Source: Pseudopithomyces maydicus (Eukaryota > Ascomycota > Dothideomycetes > Pleosporales > Didymosphaeriaceae). From it: a stretch of DNA of 64,000 nucleotides. The stretch is from assembly GCA_026873275.1 (NCBI GenBank), contig JANTUC010000008.1, positions 372,001 through 436,000 of the forward strand, written 5' to 3'. The position numbers and the translations under genes are program-made. Below, piece by piece: positions 1 through 10,234 of the stretch. The notes beneath the pieces were generated by a model, which was given only the letters and a program-made list of their open reading frames with translations, ran no database searches and was not told the origin of the DNA. The stretch's first letter is position 1. Every line of letters starts with the position of its first letter.

Positions 1-240
1 TAGCTAGCCTGCGACGACGGTATCTGGCCCAAGCCTTGTCTTGTTTCCCTAGCTGGCTAGCTGACTGGCTGGCCGCGAGCGGACAACCCGGTACGCCGCA
101 CGTCACGAGTGGCTACATATACAATACATACGTACATGTCGAGGGCGGAGAAAGAAAGAAAGATAGGCTACGTCGTCTTTTGTTCCACTTACCTTTTTGT
201 CCAACGTCGCTTGTACCCGTCGTAACGCAACTAACACAAC

Positions 241-769
241 ATGGCTAGATGCTATGATTCCTGGAACGATCGCTCCTACTACTGCCGGAGCGCGTGGAAC
301 GAATGGGTCCGCTGGGTCGTCCTCGCCGTCGTGGTGGTCGGATTCTTCCTCCTCTTCGTGCTATGCAGGTACGTGATTTTACACAACTCCTCGTTACCAC
401 ATAACTAACACCCCCAGCTGCTTAACCGCCCGCCGCCGCCGCAAAGCCGGCCGCCAACCCTTCTACGGCACCGGCTGGGCCGCCCGTCCCGGCTACGGAA
501 ACGCACAACCCTACTACAACAACAATAACTACGCTCAGCCGCCGCCCCAGTACTCCGCCCAACCCCAGCCGGGACAGTCGTATTACGGCAACCAGGGATA
601 TTACAACAATAACGGCCAGAATGCCTACGGCGGCCAGAATACCTACGGCGGCCAGACGAACGGCGTCGAGCTGCAGCCGCCGCAGCAGGCGTACCAGGCG
701 AGGGGGCAGGACGAGTATGCGCCGCCCGCGGGACCGCCGCCTGGGAAGGGGGACGGGGTGATAAGGTAG
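241..769 (+). CDS. RCR-type single-pass membrane protein (Congo red resistance / chitin regulation family)
   Basis: Two exons, 241-368 and 418-769, joined by a 49-nt intron (GTACGT...CCCCAG), giving 159 aa. Residues about 24-42 form one hydrophobic transmembrane helix. It is followed at once by a basic cluster (TARRRRK) that sets the cytosolic side. The C-terminal half is low complexity, rich in Tyr, Asn, Gln, Pro and Gly, and contains a PPxY-type motif (PPPQY). A short N-terminus, one helix, a basic stop-transfer and a PY-motif tail match the yeast Rcr1/Rcr2 family. In yeast these ER/endosomal proteins bind the ubiquitin ligase Rsp5 and affect chitin deposition and permease sorting. The role here is inferred from that resemblance. 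The start is the first ATG of the only frame that splices into the tail. Confidence 0.8.
369..417 (+). other. Intron in the RCR-type gene
   Basis: The donor is GTACGT and the acceptor CCCCCAG, with an ATAACTAAC branch-like element just upstream of the acceptor. Removing it joins an AG end to C and keeps the frame. Confidence 0.85.
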
Positions 770-2318
770 AAGGTAGAAAGGGGAAGAATGAAGGGTGAAG
801 AGTGGAGAAAAGTATGGGAGTTGGCGAGGTGGTGAGGTGGACGTTGATTTTTTCGTTGAGCACTGGCGTTTTGGGATTGGATTTGGGTTGGGGTAGGACG
901 GAAACAGGGCGAGGAAGAAACGCACATGCTTACACCTGGGATGGAAGTGCATTTCCTTCTTTTTTCATCCGTCACGGCCTGCGAGTTGGAGAAGAGTACG
1001 ATACCGATACCGATACCTGGAGTGTTTTATTAATTCTGTATAATGTCGAATTTTGCTTTGAGACGCTGATGCGGACTTGAGCTTCAGTTTCGAAATGAAT
1101 TTCCACCTTCTTTTTCAATGTGAACTTTGACGTGGTGTCGAATCCTGACTTCAACATCGATTTCCAACATGAACATCCAGTCCCAAGTTTCCAAGTTCCA
1201 ATTTCAACGTCAATATCAAAGCAGATTTCAACTTCAACAGGCTGTAGGTAGGTATTAGATTACATTACATAGGTTGTAGAACAGTAAGTACAATCGGGCT
1301 GATGTATCACATACCCAGCCATGTGTACATATATCAACAATGATACAGCACCTCACCAGCAGACGACCCACCATTCTGCAATGCCAAACTCACGCCACAG
1401 GTGGACTACCTACCCCAGTCAGTACCCACTAATGACGCAGGGCAAGGGCGACATCTATCAGCCAATAGCATACCACGAGTGACATACCGGCCCATCCATT
1501 TATGTACTTTTCCTACATACCTCGAGCAATACATACTTCATAGAAAGTAGCAAGCATTTCCATCTTGAAGATATATATATTATTTTTCGAAATCAATCTT
1601 CCATTTCTGTATCTTCACCGCATGCTTATATCCACTTTTCGTTCCTTTTACATGCCGAGCAGGCGCTCGTACCCGTCAGGAAATATCCCTCTATCAACAC
1701 ATTTCCCGCACCATAAGTAGGTAGTAGTATATCGACGAACGGCGATCTGGACAACACCGCCGCGGCGCGCGCTGTGGCTGCCATCGCAGTCGACCCGGCG
1801 TACCGCAACACCTCGTTTGCGATCCCCACCAGCGAAGGCTCGATTCTACTTCTGGTCTTTCGTGCTTTGTCTGCATGCTTGGAGCCGGCTATCTCCCTTG
1901 GGCTGATATTTGTCGTCTTTGCCCCAAGTTTGTGGCTGTTCGAGTTCCCACGCGTCTCTTCTCTCGGTGTACATTCTTACCGGTTGGTCTCAGACCGTCG
2001 GACCAGTGCATGAAGGTCGCTGAGATCGGGGATTTGCAGTGGATGCCGTTCTTGCCATGGACCGGTATGATTACCGATGACTGGTAAGCTACTCTCTATT
2101 CGTGCCGCTTTCATTGTGGTATGCAATGCTCGATGACACCTCATCCGTCATTGGCAACAGGTTTATTTGTGACCCAACCATCCACCGTAGTCAAACACAA
2201 TAGCCAGTTTCGTAACACTTGACATCGTGAAATTCGGTATCATGCCGGGTGTAGGCTTTATAGCCCAGTGAAGCCAATCTCGCCTGAGAATTACCCGTGC
2301 TCTTTAGAACAATACAGC
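770..2318. other. Intergenic, no supported gene
   Basis: About 1.5 kb between the RCR-type gene and the 3' end of the bZIP gene. Short open frames on both strands (for example 1626-1829 minus and 1774-2013 plus) overlap each other and show no family signature. A pyrimidine-rich stretch of near-repeats (ttccaa/ttcaac) lies at 1080-1230. I see no RNA gene. Confidence 0.6.
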
Positions 2319-3134
2319 TCATCCCTCATCCAATATCTGCATCACAATCGAGTTTTTAATCGTGCAAGTCTCTTGACCGCGACAACCAAGCGAAGCGCGA
2401 ACCGACTCGTGGTCCTGATCGCCTCGCATTTCCACGATAATGGTGGCAGCCGCTTCGCACGAGATTTCCAAGCTGGGGTTGGCGGTATCGTGTTCCTTGG
2501 TCAGTGTCGGAGGGCAAAAGCATTCCAGAGAATTCACACATTCTGGAGGTCCTACGATGGGGCGTGGGAAGTTGGATTCAAGGTGGCTTTGCATCTCTTC
2601 ACAGCCCGGTCTAGTTTCGGATGCGAGAGATTTGGTTTGAGAGTCGCTCGAAAGAGGTCTCGTTACATCCGGATTCGGTATACTGTGGTATTCTGCTGTA
2701 CCTTGCACAAGCCGCGAATCCGCTCTTGGATGCTCTTGGTCAACGCTTCGATTCCGAGTAGATTGGGAGGACTCTTCATTTCCGAAAGAATGGTTGTCTG
2801 CATTCTCGGACACCGGATACTGAAAGGCTGTGGTGGGCTCTTCAGAGGGAGCTGGATTAGCCTCTAAGGGGCTTGCGTCGTTTGATGATTGAAGAAATGC
2901 TTCTACTTCTTCGTTCGACACGCCACGGAGTGCCAGTAAAGCGCGAAGCCGCACGTTATCATGCATCACTTTACGCGCAGCCTGCTGCATTTCTACTGTT
3001 GCAGCAATGCCCTTCTGCTCGTATTCCTGCACGCGATTTTGAAGACTGCGGAGGAGCTCCGCACGGCGATTGCGGGAGCGCCGCTGATTTTCACGGATGC
3101 GCGCGGCAGAGAGCGCATCGTTGCTCTGAATCAT
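2319..3134 (-). CDS. Fungal bZIP transcription factor
   Basis: A 271-aa protein on one uninterrupted frame. The basic region lies near residues 10-25 (ARIRENQRRSRNRRAE) and runs into a leucine-zipper-like helix (LQNRVQEYEQKG...). This is the arrangement of a fungal bZIP group with a long linker and a distal conserved segment. The C-terminal segment (SLEISCEAAATII, then VRASLGC and KNSIVMQI) looks like the conserved end motif of the same group, so the gene appears complete. The start at 3134 is the first ATG in frame. An alternative is a 5' mini-exon starting at 3195 (MSTK) joined by a 58-nt intron with a weak GTCCGT donor and a GATTCAG acceptor. The gene is divergent from the ABC transporter at 4113. 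It is a nuclear DNA-binding regulator; its targets are unknown. Confidence 0.85.
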   Translation of the reverse strand: MIQSNDALSAARIRENQRRSRNRRAELLRSLQNRVQEYEQKGIAATVEMQQAARKVMHDNVRLRALLALRGVSNEEVEAFLQSSNDASPLEANPAPSEEPTTAFQYPVSENADNHSFGNEESSQSTRNRSVDQEHPRADSRLVQGTAEYHSIPNPDVTRPLSSDSQTKSLASETRPGCEEMQSHLESNFPRPIVGPPECVNSLECFCPPTLTKEHDTANPSLEISCEAAATIIVEMRGDQDHESVRASLGCRGQETCTIKNSIVMQILDEG

Positions 3135-4112
3135 CGTCAGTGATGTGTACTACACACTGTTTCTGCCCGTGACTTTTACGGACCTTTGTCGACATGATGC
3201 GCGAAGCTTGGAGGAGTAGAATCGATGCAACTTGACTTGCTTTGTCACATTTTGAGCTAAGCTAACAACCATGCTTGCTTTGGATAAGCGTCCCACTTCA
3301 AGTGCATCAATATCCTCTACATACAGTTCGCCACAAGACACATATCGACTCACATATCAATTGTATGCACTTTTTCTCCATCTGGATAAAGCTGCTGGGG
3401 TCGTTCAGCTCCCTGAGTCAGATCTGACTAGGTAGCGAGTAGCCCAATCATATCCGGAGACCGCGGGTTTACGCCAAGTGCTACTCATTACTTCTTCTAT
3501 GAAGCAAGATTTTGTGCATACAAAATAACAACTAAATGAAGAATTGTCTTCGACGGTAGCAAAGATACAGAGAATATGAAAGAGCATTCCATGGGCCCAT
3601 CGCTTGGAAAGGCCGGCATGTAACATCATATCTACCCTCGTCACTGTTTGCTCAGCTCAAGAGCTCGAGGCTACAACATCTTATTCAATCGAGCATACTT
3701 TGATCCAGGCCTCTTTTTCCTAAGTCATAATTTCTGCGAGTGTGACTCCCGAACTGGAGATATCTTCACTGCCTAGTTACACTCTCCAATAGAAAGAGCC
3801 AAAAGTATAGCTGAAAAACATTCGCAAACCCATTGCCTCAAGCTGGATCTGATTTTTCTGCATTGTGGCGCAGTGTTGCGCGGCCATCTTAACTTGCTGA
3901 ATAGCAAGGGACCCGAGTGGATCCGAACGCCCTTTTCGTGAGTCACTTTTCTAACATTGGATTGGACATAGTAGCACCGAGGCCCAAATGCGCTAGTCTA
4001 TGCTTGGATAACCCTGCTCTGGACTACACCTTCGTCTATGATTATTATAAGCAGTATATTCCAGTATCTTTAATTCGCATACAGCAATTTTTCTATTAAC
4101 ATCCAATTCACT
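3135..4112. promoter_or_regulatory. Divergent intergenic region between the bZIP and ABC transporter genes
   Basis: A 978-bp spacer carrying the promoters of both genes. An AT-rich element (gattattataagcag, about 4038-4052) sits some 65 bp before the transporter ATG and could act as its TATA region. No palindromic bZIP site was identified with confidence. Confidence 0.5.
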
Positions 4113-6104
4113 ATGGCGTCAACATCAGCAGGATCGGGGGATACTGAGCCCTTGCTCCCTCAATCGCACAACAGCACCGATTATGGCTCTCAATTTAAAG
4201 ATGACGAGCTCATCCTAGACGACGCATCATCGAAAAATGCTGAATTTGATGATGATAGCGATAGTGAGAGTGACGAGGAGGAGGAAGCTAAAAACAAAAG
4301 AGCGCAAAGACTGAAAGAGACGGGCGGCTGGTTTGGCTATCTCAAAGACTTCCGGATATTTTTACCCTACCTAATACCACGCCACGAGCCTAAGGTTTTG
4401 CTCAGTATAGTCGTGTGTTTAGTCTGTCTTGCAGGTCAACGAGTCCTCAATGTAATGGTACCGAACCAACTCGGAATCGTCGCAGACAAGCTGCTCGACC
4501 GCGAGCCCCCGATTCGAGATTTATTCATATGGGTTGGGCTGAGCATTCTGTGTGACAGATCAGGGCTCGGAATGATACTGGAACTTGCGATTATACCAAT
4601 CAAACAGTTTGCGGAGCGTGGGGTAACGAACGCCGCGTTCAGCCATTTAATGAGTTTATCCATGGACTTTCATTCCGACAGGGATAGTGCAGAGATCATG
4701 AAAGCCCTTGACCAGGGCGGCTCGCTGGCGATGTTGCTGAACACTGCCGTATGCGAATTTCTGCCCACCATCGTGGACCTGACTATCGCCTTTGGAACAC
4801 TCTACTGGAAATTCGACATCTACACGTCGCTTGTCATGATGGTCTCTTTCTCTTTGTACCTCATTCTCGAGATCTTCACATCGCGATGGAAAGTCGATCC
4901 GAGGCGCCAGTTTGCAAAGACCGAGAGAAGGAAGGCTAAAGTGATGCATCAAGCTATTCAGGGATGGACGACGGTTTCGTACTTCAACATGTTTGGCTTC
5001 GAAAGGAACCGTTTCGGACGGACCGTTGATGCGAAGCTTGCAGCTGACAAGAAATGGAATATACTTGATCATACTCTGCAGGGCGCGCTGGATCTTATCA
5101 TCCCTTGGACCTTCTTTTCGCTTGCCGGTATGGCGATCTGGAACATTTCCCGGGGCCGAAGTAAACCAGGAGACTTCGTATTCCTCGTACAGTATTGGGA
5201 GTACTTGATTTGGCCGTTGAAGTGGCTGTCACACGAGTACCGTGAGATCATGTCGAACTTGATAGACGCTGAGCGGCTGCTATCATTGTTACAAACAAAA
5301 CCCACCATAACTGACAAAGAGGGCGCGTACACGCTTGGATCAGTGGATGGACACGTGGCTTTCGAATCCGTTGAATTTGGGTACGATGGCCGAAAGACGA
5401 CAATCCAGGATCTTAACATCGTCGCAAGACCTGGGCAGACCATTGCCTTGGTAGGAGCTACAGGTGCTGGAAAATCGACTGTCACAAAGCTACTGCTTCG
5501 CTTCTACGATATCACCGGAGGACGTATCACTATTGACCATCACGACATTCGTGACGTAACTTTGAGTTCGCTTCGAGATGTGATCGGTGTAGTTCCTCAG
5601 GACCCATTACTATTCAACGGCACCATCCTCGAGAATCTTCGCTACGCCAAACCAACCGCCACATTCCCAAAAATCATAGCCGCCTGCCGTGCTGCTGCAA
5701 TCCACGACCGTATCCTCACTTTCCCCGATGGGTACAAGACACATGTTGGAGAACAAGGTGTCAAGCTCTCCGGCGGAGAAGTCCAACGATTAGCAGTCGC
5801 CCGTATATTTCTCAAAAACCCACCAATTCTCATTCTGGACGAGGCAACGAGTGCCATCGATACGCATACCGAGAGCAACATCCAAAGGGCGCTGGATGCC
5901 TTCAAGAATTCGAAGAGAAGGACTATGTTCGTGGTTGCGCATCGATTGAGTACAATCGTTGGGGCGGATCAGATCTTGGTTTTTGATGAGGGAAGAGTGG
6001 TTGAGAGGGGGACCCATAGTGAGTTAATCGCGAATGGAGGCGTGTATCAGCGGCTTTGGAGTAGACAGACTAGTACTTATAAGGAGGAAGATGAGTTGAT
6101 ATAG
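4113..6104 (+). CDS. Half-size ABC transporter, HMT1/ATM1-like (ABCB)
   Basis: 663 aa, no intron. The N-terminal 75 residues are acidic and Ser-rich (DDDSDSESDEEEEA) and presumably cytosolic. A six-helix transmembrane domain follows (about 90-390), then one nucleotide-binding domain. That domain has Walker A GATGAGKST (448-456), signature LSGGE (552-556), Walker B ILILDE (572-577) and the switch His in VVAHRLS. One TMD plus one NBD is a half transporter that must dimerise. The closest family by feel is fungal heavy-metal-tolerance HMT1, which exports metal-chelate conjugates into the vacuole. HMT1 proteins usually carry an extra N-terminal TMD0; here an acidic tail replaces it, so the substrate may differ. 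The start has an ATG in good context (CACTATGGCG). It is divergent from the bZIP gene. Confidence 0.88.
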   Translation: MASTSAGSGDTEPLLPQSHNSTDYGSQFKDDELILDDASSKNAEFDDDSDSESDEEEEAKNKRAQRLKETGGWFGYLKDFRIFLPYLIPRHEPKVLLSIVVCLVCLAGQRVLNVMVPNQLGIVADKLLDREPPIRDLFIWVGLSILCDRSGLGMILELAIIPIKQFAERGVTNAAFSHLMSLSMDFHSDRDSAEIMKALDQGGSLAMLLNTAVCEFLPTIVDLTIAFGTLYWKFDIYTSLVMMVSFSLYLILEIFTSRWKVDPRRQFAKTERRKAKVMHQAIQGWTTVSYFNMFGFERNRFGRTVDAKLAADKKWNILDHTLQGALDLIIPWTFFSLAGMAIWNISRGRSKPGDFVFLVQYWEYLIWPLKWLSHEYREIMSNLIDAERLLSLLQTKPTITDKEGAYTLGSVDGHVAFESVEFGYDGRKTTIQDLNIVARPGQTIALVGATGAGKSTVTKLLLRFYDITGGRITIDHHDIRDVTLSSLRDVIGVVPQDPLLFNGTILENLRYAKPTATFPKIIAACRAAAIHDRILTFPDGYKTHVGEQGVKLSGGEVQRLAVARIFLKNPPILILDEATSAIDTHTESNIQRALDAFKNSKRRTMFVVAHRLSTIVGADQILVFDEGRVVERGTHSELIANGGVYQRLWSRQTSTYKEEDELI

Positions 6105-6746
6105 CAGAGTAAGGTAGTCGAGTCGAAATGTCATTGCAGATCTGCGCTATCATCAGCTATATGATTTTTGTAATGGTAAAAAGGTTTCGAGTCAACTCGA
6201 TGGCGTAAAAGATGGTTGGAAAAAAGATTGTCTCCCCACTAGAAAGCGTAAAAATGAGTGGCGTACGAAAAAGCAGTGGGTAAAAAGGTTTGGTATCAGC
6301 TATATAAGACAATAGAGATGAGCCTTGCTTCCCACAAATACGTTACATATTAGGAACATTGCTTTTCTGCTTATTTTCCCGCCCGTTTCTTGTTTAAAGG
6401 TTTACGAGCTGTGTGATAAGTTGTAGTTTGGGGCCGCCACTTTGAAGAGGGCTGACGCATTTTCCCAGGTCTTTGCTCCTCTCCTGAAATGTAAACTGTG
6501 GAATGAGGTTCTACGGCTCCATCAAAACTAAAGACGATCAGACTCTAGCCAAGTGTGAGTTAAGGAACGTGACTGATGATATTGACAATATTCACAAAAT
6601 TACCGAAGCCAACAAAACGTGCAAGAATACAGTCAACACAGGTACATCTCATCATGTACTATACCGCCCAGAAATTGAAACCCTGCCTTCTTCCCCAACT
6701 CCCGCTCCCTAGATTCCAATTTCATCTGATTTTCTTTCGAATTGTC
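6105..6746. other. Intergenic between convergent genes
   Basis: Holds the 3' ends of the ABC transporter and the secreted-protein gene. A repeated aaaaaggttt(c/g) element occurs at about 6178 and 6283. No gene is supported. Confidence 0.5.
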
Positions 6747-7828
6747 CTACGACTGGACGATGACCCTCCACGTGCCAATGAGGTCGCCTTCGGAATCTTT
6801 TTGAGCCCCTGTCATGTATCAGTATCCAATCTGTTTAGGTGATCGGCGGGTGAAACTTACAGCAAACCTCGCCCTCAACTTCTCCATCCTCACACTCGCC
6901 CTTACCAGTGCTGCAGTACATAGTGGATGTGAACCCAAGAGCTCCACTCTGACCTTCTTCGATGCTGACCTGCACAGTCTTGCTCGTGCTGACTGATTCG
7001 CTGAACTCGGCGCTCACACCCAAGGAGACAATGTCAGAAACTCCCAGGCTCATAGAGGTGCTCCACTGCTGAGTGCGTGTTTTGTCCACAGAAACACTTC
7101 CTGGTCCAGTCACCGACTCTAACATGATTTGGACATTGTCGGCGGGCCTGGTAAGGACATCACCGCCTTGCCAGCTTTTCTTGGTGCAGCCGCGCTTCTG
7201 GAGATTTGATCGCTTGGTTTCCACCTCGCGTTTCTCGGGAGGTTGGCCAATTTCAGCCGGCTCAATGATATTGTCATCGCCGTCCTTAAGCAAAAGACCT
7301 CCGCTTCCATCGATAGATACAGAGCGCAACTTTCCCATTTCTCCAAGTCCACGGATCATCTTGGCTCCAGCGCCGTCGCAGTCTTTGCCACAGCAGCTTT
7401 GGACCATGAAGCTCGTTTCGAGGTTTAGCAAAGCGCATGCAGGTTGCTTGAAGGCGCCAATAACAGCACCGCAACCAGCAAGATCTGTACTGGCGGGAGA
7501 TTTGATGATGGTTGCGCAACCTGGTTCATGTGCCTGCACGTCGAAGTAAACTTGCCAGCCTCTGTTCATAGGGCACATTACATTAGTACATTGCGATTCA
7601 CAGGTCGGATTCAAGAGGCACTCACCCTCCTGTGGTACCATTGTATCCTTGATCGGCAAATACATCTTGAGAGTTGTATACAACACAGTTAGGATATCCC
7701 GTACCAGTGCTGGCGACTGATGAAGGGCAGTCTTGACACGTATTTTCCGTGCACATGTAAAAAGGATCCTGTGCTATAGCAACAGAGGCGAGGCCTGTAA
7801 GAATGCTGAGGTAGGTGTTGGCAACCAT
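6747..7828 (-). CDS. Secreted cysteine-rich protein with Kex2-type sites, function unknown
   Basis: Three exons (7828-7626, 7561-6861, 6808-6747) and two introns: 7562-7625 (GTGAGT, TACTAAT branch, ACAG) and 6809-6860 (GTAAGT, CTGAT, ACAG). The spliced product is 321 aa and ends at TAG 6747-6749. A 19-20-residue signal peptide is followed by many cysteines (CTENTCQDC, CESQC-free mature form, CCGKDC, CSTGKGEC). A central cluster of dibasic sites (PEKR, ETKR, LQKR, roughly 150-170) suggests Kex2 processing into two chains. The second chain has a long Ser/Thr-rich stretch. An unspliced reading would miss both the signal peptide and the true C-terminus (WAQKD...). I recognise the general look of plant-associated fungal secreted proteins but cannot assign a function. 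Confidence 0.72.
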
Positions 7829-9714
7829 GGTGAAGTAGTATCGAATGTTGTCTTGAGTAGTGTTGTTTGAAGTGAAGTCTGAGTGATCTGATGGCTATGT
7901 ATCGAACGAACGGTGAGGCACTTTATACCTCACAACATGGTGGCTCTTGAACCACGACCTCGGGCATATTCAATGGTCACTTCTACTTCTCGTACGTCAT
8001 AACCATAAGGCCAGCATCCTCACACTATGGGAAAGGGAATAAGATCGTCATGTCACTCACAAGCACACATACCCAGCCTCCAGGTTCCACTGCTAGTGTT
8101 TCGCCCCGATCGTAGAGAAGGCAAGATTTACTATGACGTTATTATGGAATTTCAAGACCGCCCTACTCCGTTTCATCACCATGTTGCGTGCACGCAAACG
8201 GAATTAGTAGATTTAATGGTCACACTATCGGGCGCTTCGTCGTTGTTTTTCAGAGTGCCTTCCCAGCATGACCTAGTACCAATAAGCCTACAATATCCCC
8301 ATACCATCCCCCATACCATATTGCTTCTACTGAGTTCAACGTGTGGCTTTGCAGTCTCGGTGTGATCGAAATCATCGGAGTATACCTACTCAAAAAGGAT
8401 GTACTGAGGTAAGCACGCACGAACCCAGTCTGCTTCATCTAATGTTGTTCTCCGCCTCGGCAATGCTCCTATAGTGGAGCCTGCTCAGTACGCCCGTTCG
8501 GGCGTAAGTTAGGCGGCATGCAAAATCTGATATCACGCATCTAGTTCTGACTGGCCACACGGCGTTCCGGTCAAGGCAGAGTGATCGACAAAGTTACACA
8601 TTAGATCGGAATTCCTATGTCTATGCAAAAACAAACGAGATATTACATCGCTCTCTTCCTCAGTCAACATAGATTAGGTGAGTGATATGGCGAGTACTTT
8701 GTTTCAATACCTTGAAATGCACAGCTTCTTTGCATGAGAAAGCCTACTAGCCTCGCTAAATTAAGAGCGACCTTGACTGTAAATTCAAATTCTGAAGAGC
8801 TACCTTCTATGCGCTCAAGCATATGCGAGGTTATACCAGCAAAGCACTGACTACATAAAATTCTACGCCCTGGGAAGTCACCAGGATAGTGTATGTTATG
8901 TATAGAGGAGGCAGTGAAAAATGTCTCGGTTGAAGTTCTCGTGCATGTATGAAGCGAGTAGGTACCATTATAGCCCCATGAATTGAAGCTTCAACGCCAA
9001 GATCGACGTCATTCGCGTGTCCGGGGTAAAGATCGGATGGGTTTAGTCGGATCTTTTGGCCTCCATCCTCTCGGGTAACGCTTACTTTCGGCAGCCTAAG
9101 GAACGCCTAAGATGGAAGGATTCAGGGCCAAATTGTTGTAAGCGCAATTACATCAAAGAGTGGTGCCTTGCAGTTTACGGTATGCCAACCCTGCGAGATG
9201 GATCGGGTCTAGGTAGTGGAACAGGCAGGGGTCCTAGTGCCCTTCTTTCACACGGGAGTTTTACCTTAGCGTAGGTGTGGTCGCTTAGAACAGATCTATT
9301 GGGGCAATAACAGTACTGTTATGGAATTGTCGCCTACCGGATACAACCGTCGCTTAACATATTGGACATATAACGGCGTGGATGAGACGGATCAAGCGGC
9401 ATTGTCGAGTACACAGTATTTGTCTCGCGCGAATGTAGCAGCAGTAGCATGACGATCGTCCAACTTACGTTATATAGGAGATCGTGATTCCCAAGGTTGG
9501 CGACGGGGAGATCGAAAGGATCGAGAGAGTTGAAACCAACCGTCTGAATGAGGCATGAGTATCGTAAACATGTCGTAACTCATTGCTATTCAAGGCACAC
9601 TCGGAGAACCGCACCGTTGATGTTCTCTTTATTGGGATATAAAACTGGGCAACATTCTTTCCAAGTTCAACCACCAGCTCAGTATTCAGCTTCCACTTGC
9701 ATTAAATCGCCAAT
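7829..9714. other. Intergenic, divergent promoters of two secreted-protein genes
   Basis: 1.9 kb between two divergently transcribed secreted-protein genes. The only open frames are short and without family features. A TATA-like element (gggatataaaac) lies at 9632-9643, about 75 bp upstream of the gene at 9715. Confidence 0.5.
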
Positions 9715-10234
9715 ATGTTTTCCAAGCTTTCCATTCTAGCCCTCGTGGCTTCCACTGCCTTCACTGCCGCCGCCCCAGCGGACACTTCCGCTGTGCCCGC
9801 TGTGCTTTCCAAGCGCCAAAGCACCTGGTTCGTCAATGCATTTCCATTATTTCTACCTACACTAAAGGTTGTTTGGTTTTCTAAATGCATAGTCTCTGAC
9901 AATTTGTCACAGGAAACTCCTTCTCTACACCTCAGGATGTGATGGTGAAGAAGACGAGTTCTGGGCCGGATCTGACGACCAGACGTTCCCGTGCGCAGGC
10001 TCAGTCGCGGGCTGGCACAACGCTAAGATGGAAAACATGGCGGCCAACGGACTAAAGGTCTTCCTGTACTCGGATGGTGGTTGCTTGAACAAGATTGGAG
10101 AGGTATCCCGCGATGGGACCTGCTACAGTGCGCCAAGTGATGTACGTATATTGCTCGGTTCTGGTCGACCAAATATCACAGAGACTAACTTTTCATAGAC
10201 TGTCATTTCCGCATATGGAATCGTTAAGGTCTGA
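9715..10234 (+). CDS. Small secreted protein (candidate effector-like), 4 cysteines after a KR site
   Basis: Three exons: 9715-9827, 9913-10141 and 10199-10234. Introns are 9828-9912 (GTTCGT...CACAG) and 10142-10198 (GTACGT...CATAG). The 125-aa product has an N-terminal signal peptide (hydrophobic core LSILALVAST) and a short pro-segment ending in LSKR, a Kex2-type site. The mature domain is about 88 aa with four cysteines (SGC, PCAG, GGC, GTC), enough for two disulfides. The last exon encodes only 11 residues (TVISAYGIVKV), and its splice phase is exact. Small size, secretion, propeptide and even Cys count fit an apoplastic small secreted protein. No domain is recognised, so a role is not claimed. 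Confidence 0.68.

Noticed and set aside
405..975. Three overlapping minus-strand frames over the RCR-type gene
   Set aside because: Shadows of exon 2 repeats on the other strand; low complexity, no signature.
1626..2013. Overlapping short frames on both strands (67-79 aa)
   Set aside because: Mutually antisense, no splice partners or domains recognised.
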